NCBI RefSeq assembly: GCF_020524485.1
Contig: NZ_JAIVLF010000006.1
Span: 310,001 to 374,000 of the forward strand
Source: Novosphingobium profundi
GTDB taxonomy: Bacteria; Pseudomonadota; Alphaproteobacteria; Sphingomonadales; Sphingomonadaceae
Length of the DNA: 64,000 bases
Direction: 5' to 3'
The first letter of the stretch is position 1, and each line of letters starts with the position of its first letter. Both the position numbers and the translations under genes were made by a program. The notes under the pieces are model-generated. The model saw only the letters and a program-made list of their open reading frames with translations. It searched no databases and was not told the origin of the DNA. Of the stretch, positions 41,345-49,188 are shown one piece after another.

Positions 41345-42049
41345 ATGAGCCAGCCCACTCCGCTGATGCCGCACGCGACCGCCTCGTGGCTGGTCGACAA
41401 CACGGCGCTCTCGTTTGAACAGATCGCGGATTTCTGCGGTCTGCACATGCTTGAAGTCCAGGCCATGGCCGACGATCTGGCCTCGGCCAAGTACACCGGC
41501 CGCGACCCCGTGCGCGCGGGCGAGCTGACGATGGAAGAGATCGAGAAGGGTCAGGCGAATCCGGAATACCGTCTGCGCATGCACCGCGCACCGGTAACCG
41601 TCAGCCGCACCAAGGGCCCGCGCTACACGCCGGTGTCCAAGCGCCAGGACAAGCCCGACGGCATCGCCTGGATCCTGCGCAACCACCCCGAGGTCTCGGA
41701 CGCGCAGGTCGGCAAGCTGATCGGCACGACCCGCAACACCATCGCGGCAATTCGCGACCGTTCGCACTGGAACATCGCCAACATCACGCCCAAGGACCCG
41801 GTCACGCTGGGCCTGTGCTCGCAGCGCGAGCTGGACGCGATGGTCTTCAAGGCCGCCAAGAAAGCCGGTATCGAGAACGAAGGCGCGACCGACGAACGCC
41901 TCGTCGATGACCGCCAGGCCCTCATCGAGGAACTGCGCGCCGAACGTGACGCCGCCGCCAAGGCCGCCAACGAGGCCGCGCAGGAGGCCGAAGCCGCCGC
42001 CTGGCTCCAGGCCAAGCGCGCTGCCGAAGCCGAGGAACGCGGCGAGTAA
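41345..42049 (+). CDS. trcR: TrcR/DUF1013 cell-cycle transcriptional regulator
   Basis: A 234-residue alphaproteobacterial regulator of the DUF1013 family. Diagnostic stretches are MSQPTPLMPHATASWLVDNT, LSFEQIADFCGLHMLEVQAM, RYTPVSKRQDKPDGIAWILR and DRSHWNIANITPKDPVTLGL. It contains two helix-turn-helix-like parts (about 20-45 and 125-150, IGTTRNTIAAIRDRS). The last 50 residues are an Ala/Glu-rich helix likely to be coiled coil. It is not GcrA, which lacks these motifs. It is a single gene closed by a strong terminator. Confidence 0.88.
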   Translation: MSQPTPLMPHATASWLVDNTALSFEQIADFCGLHMLEVQAMADDLASAKYTGRDPVRAGELTMEEIEKGQANPEYRLRMHRAPVTVSRTKGPRYTPVSKRQDKPDGIAWILRNHPEVSDAQVGKLIGTTRNTIAAIRDRSHWNIANITPKDPVTLGLCSQRELDAMVFKAAKKAGIENEGATDERLVDDRQALIEELRAERDAAAKAANEAAQEAEAAAWLQAKRAAEAEERGE

Positions 42050-42073
42050 GCTGGTCCCGCACACACGAATACC

Positions 42074-42105
42074 AAAAAGGCCCGTACGAAAGTGCGGGCC
42101 TTTTT
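42074..42105 (+). terminator. intrinsic terminator after trcR
   Basis: AAAAAGGCCCGTAC and GTGCGGGCCTTTTT pair around a GAAA tetraloop (with one wobble), 25 bp after the trcR stop. Confidence 0.93.
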
Positions 42106-42135
42106 CGTCGGTAAGACAAAGAAAGAAAGTATTGA

Positions 42136-42250
42136 TTCAAGGGGCCATCGCCCCTTGACCCCAAAATGGGCGACCTCGCACTTCTCAGCCAAGGCAGCGC
42201 GCGGGGCGTGAGCTAGACAGTTTTGGGAGCCCGAGGGCGATGGCCCTCGG
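42136..42250 (-). repeat. 115-bp mosaic repeat, copy 7
   Basis: Full-length reverse copy between convergent trcR and the bactofilin gene. Both terminal hairpins are perfect. The central arms have decayed (CTCGCACTTC against GGCGTGAG), more than in other copies. Confidence 0.95.
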
Positions 42251-42258
42251 AACTTACT

Positions 42259-42693
42259 TCACGCCAGAACGGAGTCCTTTTCCTCGTCGGCGACGACTCC
42301 GATCGCAGGCGGCATGCCACCGCCGTTGGGCGCCAGACGTCCCTCGATGCGCGCGCCCTGTTCGACCGTGAGCGTGTCGTAGGCGACATCGCCCTCGATC
42401 TTGCCCGAGGCGAGAATGACGATCTCGCGCGCAGCGACAGTGCCGCGAACAGTGCCCGAGATACGCACGCTATCGGCCTTGATCGCGCCGGTGATCTCGC
42501 TCTCAACGCCCTGCACCAACGCAGCGCAGGTGATGTCGCCGGTCACCCGGCCATCGATGTGCAGATCGGCGCTCGCCTCGATGTCCCCGGTGATGAGCGT
42601 GTCGCTGCCGAGCACGGAAAAGGTCGCAGAGCCGCTCGAACGCGAAGTGGCAACGGGCTTGGGCATGGGATCGGCCTTACTGCTTTTGAACAT
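42259..42693 (-). CDS. bactofilin (polymer-forming cytoskeletal protein)
   Basis: A 144-residue protein with the repetitive beta-helical bactofilin core (about 25-125): GSDTLITGDIEASADLHIDG, RVTGDITCAALVQG, and IKADSVRISGTVRGTVAARE, with glycine turns at regular spacing. It has short disordered ends. Bactofilins form membrane-linked filaments that position peptidoglycan enzymes. The ATG at 42693 lies inside the end of the M23 peptidase gene (17-bp overlap), so the two proteins probably act together. Confidence 0.9.
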   Translation of the reverse strand: MFKSSKADPMPKPVATSRSSGSATFSVLGSDTLITGDIEASADLHIDGRVTGDITCAALVQGVESEITGAIKADSVRISGTVRGTVAAREIVILASGKIEGDVAYDTLTVEQGARIEGRLAPNGGGMPPAIGVVADEEKDSVLA

Positions 42694-43819
42694 GGGCGGA
42701 GGCCTCGAGGAAGGGACGTGGATTGACCGGCTTTCCGTTGAGGCGCACTTCGAAGTGGAGGTGCGAGCCGGTGGAACGGCCGGTGCTGCCCATCAGGGCG
42801 ATGGTCGAGCCGGCTTCCACCTTGTCACCGACCTTGGACTTGAAACGCGAAAGGTGCGCATAGCGGGTCATCAGGCCATTGCCGTGACGCACCTCGATGC
42901 AGTTGCCATAGCCGTGGCGGCGCCCGACGAAGGTCACCTTACCCTTGGCCGCGGCGTAGATCGGCGAGCCCAGCGGTCCGGGAAAGTCGAGCCCGGCGTG
43001 GAAGGCCGCGCCGCCCGTGAACGGGTCCGAGCGGTAGCCGTAGCTCGACGACACATAGGCCACCGAGGCGGGCTTCACCTGCGGGATCGAGGCAAGGCCG
43101 TTCTCCAGCGCATCCATACGTGCAAGGCTGGCGCCCAGACGCTGGAAACGCGGATCGACGCTTCCATCGGCACGGGTCGCGAGTTTGATCAGCGGACCAC
43201 CGCGCGCCGAAGCGCGGCTTGCAGGGGCATTGGCCACCATGGTCATGGGATTGAGACCCAGCTTGCGGATCGCCGCGCTCGCGCTTTCGGCGCGGCGGTC
43301 GGCGTAGCGGGTGAGATTCTCGACGAAGGCGATCTGGCGCGCTTCGAGTCGGGCCAGTTCGCTCGCCTCGGGAACGGCCGCGCTGACCTTCTCGATCGTG
43401 CGCTTGGCTTCCGCGTCGCTGTTGGAGACGGTCTCACCGGCCTTGGTGTCGCGCGGAAGGTCACCGATGTGGGCCTCGACCATCTGTTCGATGAACTTCT
43501 GGCGGCGGGCGAGATCGGATGCGACCTCGTCGATGCCTTCGCGGTAATTCTCGACGCGGTCCTCGGCCCGGGCGACCCTGGCCTCGCGGCTGAGCAGTTC
43601 GGCCTCTTGCGACGACGCGCTCATGCGCTCGATCGCGACAGCGCCCATCGACCCGAGCCAGACGGTGGCAAGCGCACCAGCGGCGCCCGCGGCGACCATC
43701 TGGGTCCGCGACGAAATCCGGATGAAATGGACATGCCCCTGAGAACGCATGATAAATTCGCGATCCGGGAAGCCTGCCCGCAGGCGCGACCATAGCGCCC
43801 TGACAGATGTAAGCTTCAA
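42677..43819 (-). CDS. M23 family metallopeptidase, bactofilin-linked
   Basis: A peptidoglycan endopeptidase of about 380 residues. One transmembrane helix (about 45-70, MVAAGAAGALATVWLGSMGA) is followed by a coiled-coil stretch and the LytM/M23 domain (about 245-365). Zinc ligands are visible in GGAAFHAGLDFPG (His and Asp) and SHLHFEVRLNG (HxH), with the second catalytic His in TRYAHLSRF. The start is uncertain: TTG 43819 gives a family-like N-terminus KLTSVRALWSRLR; ATG 43750 is the next choice. Confidence 0.9.
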   Translation of the reverse strand: MKLTSVRALWSRLRAGFPDREFIMRSQGHVHFIRISSRTQMVAAGAAGALATVWLGSMGAVAIERMSASSQEAELLSREARVARAEDRVENYREGIDEVASDLARRQKFIEQMVEAHIGDLPRDTKAGETVSNSDAEAKRTIEKVSAAVPEASELARLEARQIAFVENLTRYADRRAESASAAIRKLGLNPMTMVANAPASRASARGGPLIKLATRADGSVDPRFQRLGASLARMDALENGLASIPQVKPASVAYVSSSYGYRSDPFTGGAAFHAGLDFPGPLGSPIYAAAKGKVTFVGRRHGYGNCIEVRHGNGLMTRYAHLSRFKSKVGDKVEAGSTIALMGSTGRSTGSHLHFEVRLNGKPVNPRPFLEASAHVQKQ

Positions 43820-44133
43820 AACGACCCCACGCTGTGGCTTATTACCAGTCCCCGGCAGACCGGCTAGCAGGGGAGGGTTAACAAGGCGAATCGAGCCGCC
43901 CCGCACCATGTGCATTTCAGGGTGAACCGTTCATCGAAAGCGATGAACCGAAGGAACCATTTCTGCTCCCAGTCCTTGTTTGAGTAATGCGCACAAGATT
44001 GCACATTCATGAATGTACACTTCGTACAAACCCTAGGTGAACGCCGAAAAACCGGCGCAGGCGGACCAGTCTGGCCCCCTGCTTGCCGGGCGCGACCGTG
44101 ACACACTGCAATACAGATGGTAGGCCGCACCCT
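43820..44133. other. divergent region between the M23 peptidase gene and proA
   Basis: About 314 bp without a gene. It contains the palindrome at 44000-44019 and a smaller GTAC-CTTC-GTAC-type repeat beside it. An AT-richer patch at 43975-44035 probably holds the proA promoter. Nothing else is recognised. Confidence 0.4.
44000..44019. promoter_or_regulatory. 20-bp palindrome upstream of proA
   Basis: TGCACATTCATGAATGTACA is an inverted repeat with a perfect 14-bp core (ACATTCATGAATGT) and one mismatched pair outside it. It lies about 115 bp before the proA start and looks like a dimeric repressor site. Confidence 0.5.
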
Positions 44134-45423
44134 ATGACAGTTGAAACTCTTTCCGCCGACAGCAACGCTGTCGAAACCCCCGAAGCCCTCGTCGCCCGCA
44201 TTGCCGCCGACGGCCGCGCCGCCCAGCGCGTGCTCGCCCGCATGAGCGATGCGCAGAAGGCCGAGGCCCTGCGCGCCGCCGCCAAGGCGCTGCGCGCGGA
44301 TGAAGCCGCAATTCTCGAAGCCAACGCCAAGGACATCGCTGCTGGCGAGGAGAAGGGCCTCTCGGGCGCCATGCTCGACCGCCTGCGCCTCGACGCTGAT
44401 CGTCTGGCCGGGATCGCCGATGCGGTCGACCAGGTCGCCTCGCTGCCCGATCCAGTCGGCTCGGTGATCGAGGAAACGAGCCGCCCAAATGGCCTCAAGA
44501 TGAGCCGCGTGCGCATCCCCATCGGCCTCATCGGCATCATCTACGAAAGCCGGCCCAACGTGACCGCGGACGCGGCCGCGCTGTGCTTGCGCTCGGGCAA
44601 CGCCGCACTTCTGCGCGGCGGCAGCGAGGCGGTGCATTCCAACCACGCGATCCGCGCCGCCTTCGCCAAGGGCCTGGAAGAGGCGGGCATTCCCGCCGCC
44701 GCGATCCAGCTCGTGCCGACCCAGGACCGCGCGGTCGTGGGCGCCATGCTCACCGCCGCCGGCCTCATCGACATGATCGTGCCGCGCGGGGGCAAGAGCC
44801 TTGTCTCGCGCGTGCAGTCGGACGCCCGAGTGCCCGTGCTCGCGCACCTCGACGGGATCAACCACACCTACATCCACTCCGCCGCCGACCCCAAGGTCGC
44901 CAAGGAGGTCGCCGTCAACGCCAAGATGCGCCGCACGGGCATCTGCGGCGCGATGGAGACTCTGCTGCTCGACGCGCAGTTCCCCGGTTCGGCCGAGGTC
45001 GTCTCGGCGCTGATCGAGGCGGGCTGCGAACTGCGCGGCGATGCCCGCGCCCGCTCGCTCGACTCGCGCATCCTCTCGGCCGACGAGGCTGACTGGGATA
45101 CCGAATACCTCGACGCCATCGCCTCGGTCGCCGTGGTGGACGGCCTCGACGCCGCGCTCGACCACATCGCCGCGCACTCCTCGGGCCACACCGACGTCAT
45201 CATCACCAAGGATGACGAAGCCGCCGAACGCTTTCTCGCCGAAGTCGACAGCGCGATCGTCATGGTCAACGCCTCGAGCCAGTTCGCCGACGGCGGCGAG
45301 TTTGGCCTGGGCGCCGAAATCGGCATCGCCACGGGCCGCCTTCACGCGCGCGGCCCGGTCGCCCTGGAAGGCCTCACCACCTACAAGTGGCAGGTACGCG
45401 GAACCGGACAGGCACGTCCCTGA
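44134..45423 (+). CDS. proA: glutamate-5-semialdehyde dehydrogenase
   Basis: NADPH-dependent reduction of gamma-glutamyl phosphate in proline synthesis. The 429-residue aldehyde-dehydrogenase-fold protein has IPIGLIGIIYESRPNVTADA, LRSGNAALLRGGSEAVHSN, the catalytic cysteine in RRTGICGAMETLL (Cys271), and EFGLGAEIGIATGRLHARGP. Its partner proB is not in the window. Unlike many sphingomonads, where proA lies next to nadD, an aldo/keto reductase gene intervenes here. The ATG at 44134 fits homologues. Confidence 0.95.
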   Translation: MTVETLSADSNAVETPEALVARIAADGRAAQRVLARMSDAQKAEALRAAAKALRADEAAILEANAKDIAAGEEKGLSGAMLDRLRLDADRLAGIADAVDQVASLPDPVGSVIEETSRPNGLKMSRVRIPIGLIGIIYESRPNVTADAAALCLRSGNAALLRGGSEAVHSNHAIRAAFAKGLEEAGIPAAAIQLVPTQDRAVVGAMLTAAGLIDMIVPRGGKSLVSRVQSDARVPVLAHLDGINHTYIHSAADPKVAKEVAVNAKMRRTGICGAMETLLLDAQFPGSAEVVSALIEAGCELRGDARARSLDSRILSADEADWDTEYLDAIASVAVVDGLDAALDHIAAHSSGHTDVIITKDDEAAERFLAEVDSAIVMVNASSQFADGGEFGLGAEIGIATGRLHARGPVALEGLTTYKWQVRGTGQARP

Positions 45424-45457
45424 TCCGGGCGCCCCGCGGCGCTGAAACGGACTGTAC

Positions 45458-45494
45458 AAGCGGCCGCGAGCTTTGCAGCTTCGCGGCCGCTTTC
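45458..45494 (+). terminator. intrinsic terminator after proA
   Basis: AAGCGGCCGCGA and TCGCGGCCGCTT pair perfectly over 12 bp, then TTCC. The T-run is short. Confidence 0.75.
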
Positions 45495-45555
45495 CTATCT
45501 GAAGACCATGGAATCAGCCCCATGATCCGTCAAAGGCAGAAGAGGAAATGACCTT

Positions 45556-45670
45556 TTCAAGGGATCATCACCCCTTGCCCCCAGAACCGGCGACCTCACC
45601 TTTCTCGTCTCTGGTGGCGTGCGTAAGGTGAGGCAGACCGTTCGGGGAGCCCGAGGGCAATGGCCCTCGG
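45556..45670 (-). repeat. 115-bp mosaic repeat, copy 8
   Basis: Full-length reverse copy between tandem proA and the aldo/keto reductase gene. The CAAGGG hairpin reads CAAGGGAT-CATC-ACCCCTTG, with one A-C mismatch; its innermost pair is T-A instead of C-G. Confidence 0.95.
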
Positions 45671-45784
45671 TTTCATCTTTCGGATTGTTTTTCGATTTCT
45701 GGGAATTCGGATTGCGCAGAAGCTCAACCCTATAGATCCGAACCGATCCCCCCTTCTCAAACTGAGTTCAAGGAGCCCGCTCCC

Positions 45785-46831
45785 ATGAAGTACAACCGCC
45801 TCGGCCGCACTGGCCTGCTCGTTTCCGAACTGTGCATGGGCACGATGACCTTTGGCGAGAGCGAGGGGATGTGGTCAGTCATGGGTGGGCTGCAGCAGGA
45901 CGCGGTGAACGGCCTCGTGCGCCAGGCCCTCGATGCGGGCATCAACTTCATCGATACGGCCAACGTCTATTCCGAGGGGCGCTCCGAGGAAGTGACCGGC
46001 AAGGCGCTGAAGGATCTTGGCATTTCGCGCAGCGAAGTCGTGATCGCAACCAAGGCGCTGGGCCCCATGGGCGAAGGCGTCAACCAGCGCGGCGCCTCGC
46101 GCTACCATCTCATGGACCAGATCGATGCAAGCCTGGCCCGCATGGGCCTCGACCATGTCGATCTCTACCAGATTCACGGGTGGGACCCGCTGACGCCGGT
46201 CGATGAAACCCTGCGCGCGCTCGACGACATCGTGCGTTCGGGTCGGGCCCGTTACATTGGCGTTTCGAACTGGGCGGCCTGGCAGATCGCCAAGGCACTG
46301 GGCATCTGCGAGCGCCTCAGCCTCCACCGCTTCGCCTCGCTCCAGGCCTATTACTCCATCGCCGGACGCGACCTCGAGCACGAGATCGCGCCGATGCTGG
46401 AGAGCGAAGGGCTGGGCCTGATGGTCTGGAGCCCGCTCGCCGGAGGCTTCCTCTCGGGCAAGTACACCCGTTCGGGAGAGGCCGAGAGTGGCCGGCGCAC
46501 CAGCTTCGACTTCCCCCCCGTCGACAAGGAGCGCGCCTTCGACGTGATCGAGACGATGCAGGCGATGGCCGCCGACAAGGGCTGCAGCGTGCCGCAGATC
46601 GCGCTCGCCTGGCTGCTCGCCAAGCCCGCCGTCACCAGCGTGATCGTGGGCGCCAAGCGGCCCGAGCAGCTGGCCGACAACCTGGGTGCAAGCGACCTCG
46701 AGCTCACTGCGGACGAGATGGCCACGCTCGATTCAGCGATGCCGCGTAGCCCCATCTATCCGGGCTGGATGATCGAACGTCAGGGCGGCTACCGCCAGGG
46801 CGCCAAGGCGGGCGAGGCACCCCGTTCGTGA
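45785..46831 (+). CDS. aldo/keto reductase
   Basis: A 348-residue NADPH-dependent oxidoreductase of the YghZ/tas-like branch. The catalytic tetrad is complete: Asp57 (FIDTANVYSEG), Tyr62, Lys90 (VVIATKALG) and His131 (LYQIHGWDP). YIGVSNWAAWQ and the cofactor loop SVIVGAKRPEQL are present. The physiological substrate is unknown. nadD starts 13 bp after its stop, so they are probably cotranscribed. Confidence 0.93.
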   Translation: MKYNRLGRTGLLVSELCMGTMTFGESEGMWSVMGGLQQDAVNGLVRQALDAGINFIDTANVYSEGRSEEVTGKALKDLGISRSEVVIATKALGPMGEGVNQRGASRYHLMDQIDASLARMGLDHVDLYQIHGWDPLTPVDETLRALDDIVRSGRARYIGVSNWAAWQIAKALGICERLSLHRFASLQAYYSIAGRDLEHEIAPMLESEGLGLMVWSPLAGGFLSGKYTRSGEAESGRRTSFDFPPVDKERAFDVIETMQAMAADKGCSVPQIALAWLLAKPAVTSVIVGAKRPEQLADNLGASDLELTADEMATLDSAMPRSPIYPGWMIERQGGYRQGAKAGEAPRS

Positions 46832-46844
46832 TTCGGATACGGCG

Positions 46845-47513
46845 ATGACGAGACAAGGCCCCGTCACCGGCCTTCTGGGCGGCAGTTTCAATCCGGCGCA
46901 CGGCGGTCACCGGCGCATCAGCCTCTTTGCCCGCGAGGCCTTGGGGCTCGACGAGGTCTGGTGGCTGGTCTCGCCGGGCAATCCGCTCAAGTCCGCGAAG
47001 GACATGGCGCCGCTCGCCGCGCGCTACGCCTCGGCCCGCGCGCAGAGCCGCCGAGCGCGGATTCGCCCGACCGCGATCGAGCGCGAACTGGGCACCCGTT
47101 TCACTGCCGACACGCTGCGCGCGCTCGTGCGGCGCTACCCCAAGCGGCGCTTCGTCTGGCTCATGGGGGCTGACAACCTCGCGCAATTCCATAAGTGGAA
47201 AGACTGGCGCGGCATCGCGCGCACCATGCCGATTGCGGTTATCGCCCGTCCGGGGTATGATGGCCTTGCTTTCGCGAGCCCCGCGATGGCCTGGTTCAGG
47301 CGCTACCGGACGCCCGTTGCCAGTCTCAGACGTCCGGTGAGATGGAGCGCACCCGCGCTGGTGACATTGCGATTCGACCCCGATACGCGGTCGGCCACGG
47401 ATATCCGCAAGGCCGATCCGGACTGGGCCCGGAAGTCCCTGAACGGCCAATCCGGCCACAGGCTTTCGCGCGATGCCGTCACGCACCGCCCCATTGGTGG
47501 AGATGCTGCGTGA
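46845..47513 (+). CDS. nadD: nicotinate-nucleotide adenylyltransferase
   Basis: Adenylates nicotinic acid mononucleotide to deamido-NAD in NAD synthesis. The 222-residue protein has GLLGGSFNPAHGGHRRIS with the HxGH nucleotide-binding motif, PLAARYASARAQS, and VWLMGADNLAQFHKWKDW. The usual C-terminal ISSTxIR is replaced by RSATDIRKADPDW. It sits upstream of rsfS and rlmH, the common alphaproteobacterial cluster. Confidence 0.93.
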   Translation: MTRQGPVTGLLGGSFNPAHGGHRRISLFAREALGLDEVWWLVSPGNPLKSAKDMAPLAARYASARAQSRRARIRPTAIERELGTRFTADTLRALVRRYPKRRFVWLMGADNLAQFHKWKDWRGIARTMPIAVIARPGYDGLAFASPAMAWFRRYRTPVASLRRPVRWSAPALVTLRFDPDTRSATDIRKADPDWARKSLNGQSGHRLSRDAVTHRPIGGDAA

Positions 47514-47646
47514 GCAAGGCGCCCCGCCTTTCCCGCGTATCTTCCGGCCAAACCCGCAAAACCGATCGTGCTTCCAGCCTGGCCACCCTTTCGGGGTGTC
47601 TGCGCCGGTCCTGCATGGTCCCCTGAAAGGAGCAGTAAACCCCTAG

Positions 47647-48045
47647 ATGCCACAGGCACATGTACAGCCGGTGCCGACCGGCGAAACGCCCCCGGCCGTG
47701 ACGGACAACGACGATCCGCTTCTGGCCGTAGTCCTGCAGTCGCTCGACGACGATCAGGCGCAGGATCTTGTGACGATCGACCTTGAAGGCAAGTCGAGCA
47801 TCGCCGACTTCATGGTCATCGCGTCTGGCCGTTCGACCCGCCAGGTCGCCGCCATGGCGCAGAAACTCGGCGAAAAACTGAAAGCAAACGGCTTCGGCAA
47901 CCCCCGCATCGAAGGCCTTCCGGCCGCCGACTGGGTGCTGGTCGATGCTGGCGGCGTGATTGTCCACCTGTTCCGTCCCGAAGTGCGCACGTTCTACAAT
48001 CTGGAGCGCATGTGGGGCTTTGACGGACCGTCCGGCGCGGCCTGA
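47647..48045 (+). CDS. rsfS: ribosomal silencing factor RsfS
   Basis: Binds uL14 on the large ribosomal subunit and prevents subunit joining when nutrients are short. The 132-residue protein has the RsfS core: LVTIDLEGKSSIADFMVIAS, GRSTRQVAAMAQKL and ADWVLVDAGGVIVHLF, ending in the RTFYNLERMWG motif. A 20-residue disordered N-terminus precedes the core. It lies between nadD and rlmH. Confidence 0.95.
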   Translation: MPQAHVQPVPTGETPPAVTDNDDPLLAVVLQSLDDDQAQDLVTIDLEGKSSIADFMVIASGRSTRQVAAMAQKLGEKLKANGFGNPRIEGLPAADWVLVDAGGVIVHLFRPEVRTFYNLERMWGFDGPSGAA

Positions 48046-48258
48046 GGCCGCCCGCCCACGCCGAAGACGATCACCCGGCCCGCTGACAGGGCCGGACAAC
48101 CGCGAAGGGATTGCCGCAGGGTGCGTGGACGCACGCCCGTGCGCCAACCTGCCCTTTGCGCCTCTGGTGCCGCGCGCTTGCACGCCCACCGAGGGCCAAT
48201 CCTTCCCACATGGGGGCAGGGCTGTTCACATGCGCCCCGGCGCTCTAGAACGCGCGCC

Positions 48259-48684
48259 ATGCTCCTTCACATCATCGCGCGCGGCAAGATCGCCCGGTCA
48301 CCCGAGGCCGAACTGCTCGAACGCTACGCCAAGCGCCTGACCTGGCCCTTCAAGCACACCGAACTGCCCGATGTCGGCGGCAAGATTCCCGCGCCGGTGC
48401 AAACGCCTGTGCGCGAGGTTCTCCTCGATGAACGCGGCAAGGCAATGTCGTCCGAAGACTTCGCTGCCCTCCTTGGCCGCTGGCGCGACGACGGGGTGCG
48501 CGAATGCCGCTTCCTGATCGGTGCGGCGGATGGCCACGGCGACGAAGCCCGCGCCAGGGCCGACCACCTGCTGTGCTTTGGCAAGATGACCTGGCCCCAC
48601 CTCATGGCCCGCGCGATGCTGGCCGAGCAGCTCTTTCGCGCGACCGCGATCCTGTCCGGGCATCCCTATCACCGCTCGGGGTAA
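48259..48684 (+). CDS. rlmH: 23S rRNA (pseudouridine1915-N3)-methyltransferase
   Basis: SPOUT-family enzyme that methylates pseudouridine 1915 of 23S rRNA using SAM. The 141-residue protein begins MLLHIIARGKIA and has LLDERGKAMSSEDFAALL, FLIGAADGH (SAM knot) and LPHLMARAMLAEQLFRA-like TWPHLMARAMLAEQLFRA, ending HPYHRSG (catalytic His/Arg/Tyr tail). Its start at ATG 48259 is set by homology. It is about 210 bp after rsfS. Confidence 0.95.
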   Translation: MLLHIIARGKIARSPEAELLERYAKRLTWPFKHTELPDVGGKIPAPVQTPVREVLLDERGKAMSSEDFAALLGRWRDDGVRECRFLIGAADGHGDEARARADHLLCFGKMTWPHLMARAMLAEQLFRATAILSGHPYHRSG

Positions 48685-48697
48685 GGCAGGGATTTGA

Positions 48698-48812
48698 TTC
48701 AAGGGACCATCGCCCCTTGACCCCGGAATCGGCGAGCTCACCATTCTCAGCTCAGGTCGCGCGCGGAAGGTGAGCCAGACAATTTGGGGAGCCCGAGGGC
48801 GATGGCCCTCGG
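48698..48812 (-). repeat. 115-bp mosaic repeat, copy 9
   Basis: Full-length reverse copy between convergent rlmH and the small membrane-protein gene. The CCGAGG hairpin is perfect. The CAAGGG hairpin has one A-C mismatch. Confidence 0.95.
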
Positions 48813-48886
48813 ATTCATCCTTCTGCCTGTCAGATTCCGTCCTGAAATTTCAGGCCCTTCAATCTCATGGCTGAACGCCCTTAGGG

Positions 48887-49069
48887 CTATTTGCCTTTCC
48901 GATTCCCATGGCTCTTCGCCATCAGGAACATCGCCACGGGCATCAGGCAGCCAGCAAGAAATCCGATCCCTGCGCCCCACATAGACCCGCTGTTGCCCCC
49001 GAGAATCGCTCCGAGGATGGCGCCGACCACGAACAGGACGGCGGGCATGAGGCACCCGATGGCAAACAT
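48887..49069 (-). CDS. small two-helix membrane protein
   Basis: A 60-residue, strongly hydrophobic protein with two potential membrane helices (about 5-24, CLMPAVLFVVGAILGAILGG, and 32-50) joined by a Gly/Ser turn, and a basic tail SHGNRKGK. Glycine-rich helices suggest tight packing. I do not recognise a family. It is transcribed toward repeat copy 9, and its upstream region is divergent from envC. Confidence 0.55.
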   Translation of the reverse strand: MFAIGCLMPAVLFVVGAILGAILGGNSGSMWGAGIGFLAGCLMPVAMFLMAKSHGNRKGK

Positions 49070-49188
49070 GTATGGTCTTCACTTCTATCCGCTTCTGCGC
49101 GCGCAGATAGGTATTTTCCTGAGAATGTCAGCCCTTGCGCCGCCACTCCCCCTTCCGCCCTGCTCCGCTCTGGCCTAGGAAACCGGGA

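Larger units (their letters stand above)
45424..45784. other. intergenic region with terminator and repeat copy 8
   Basis: About 360 bp between tandem genes. It contains the proA terminator, the 115-bp mosaic repeat, and about 115 bp of AT-richer DNA before the reductase gene that likely carries its promoter. Confidence 0.5.

Noticed and set aside
41345..42049. GcrA identity for the cell-cycle regulator
   Set aside because: GcrA has a different N-terminal WTDERVELLKKLW-type helix; the sequence here matches DUF1013/TrcR.
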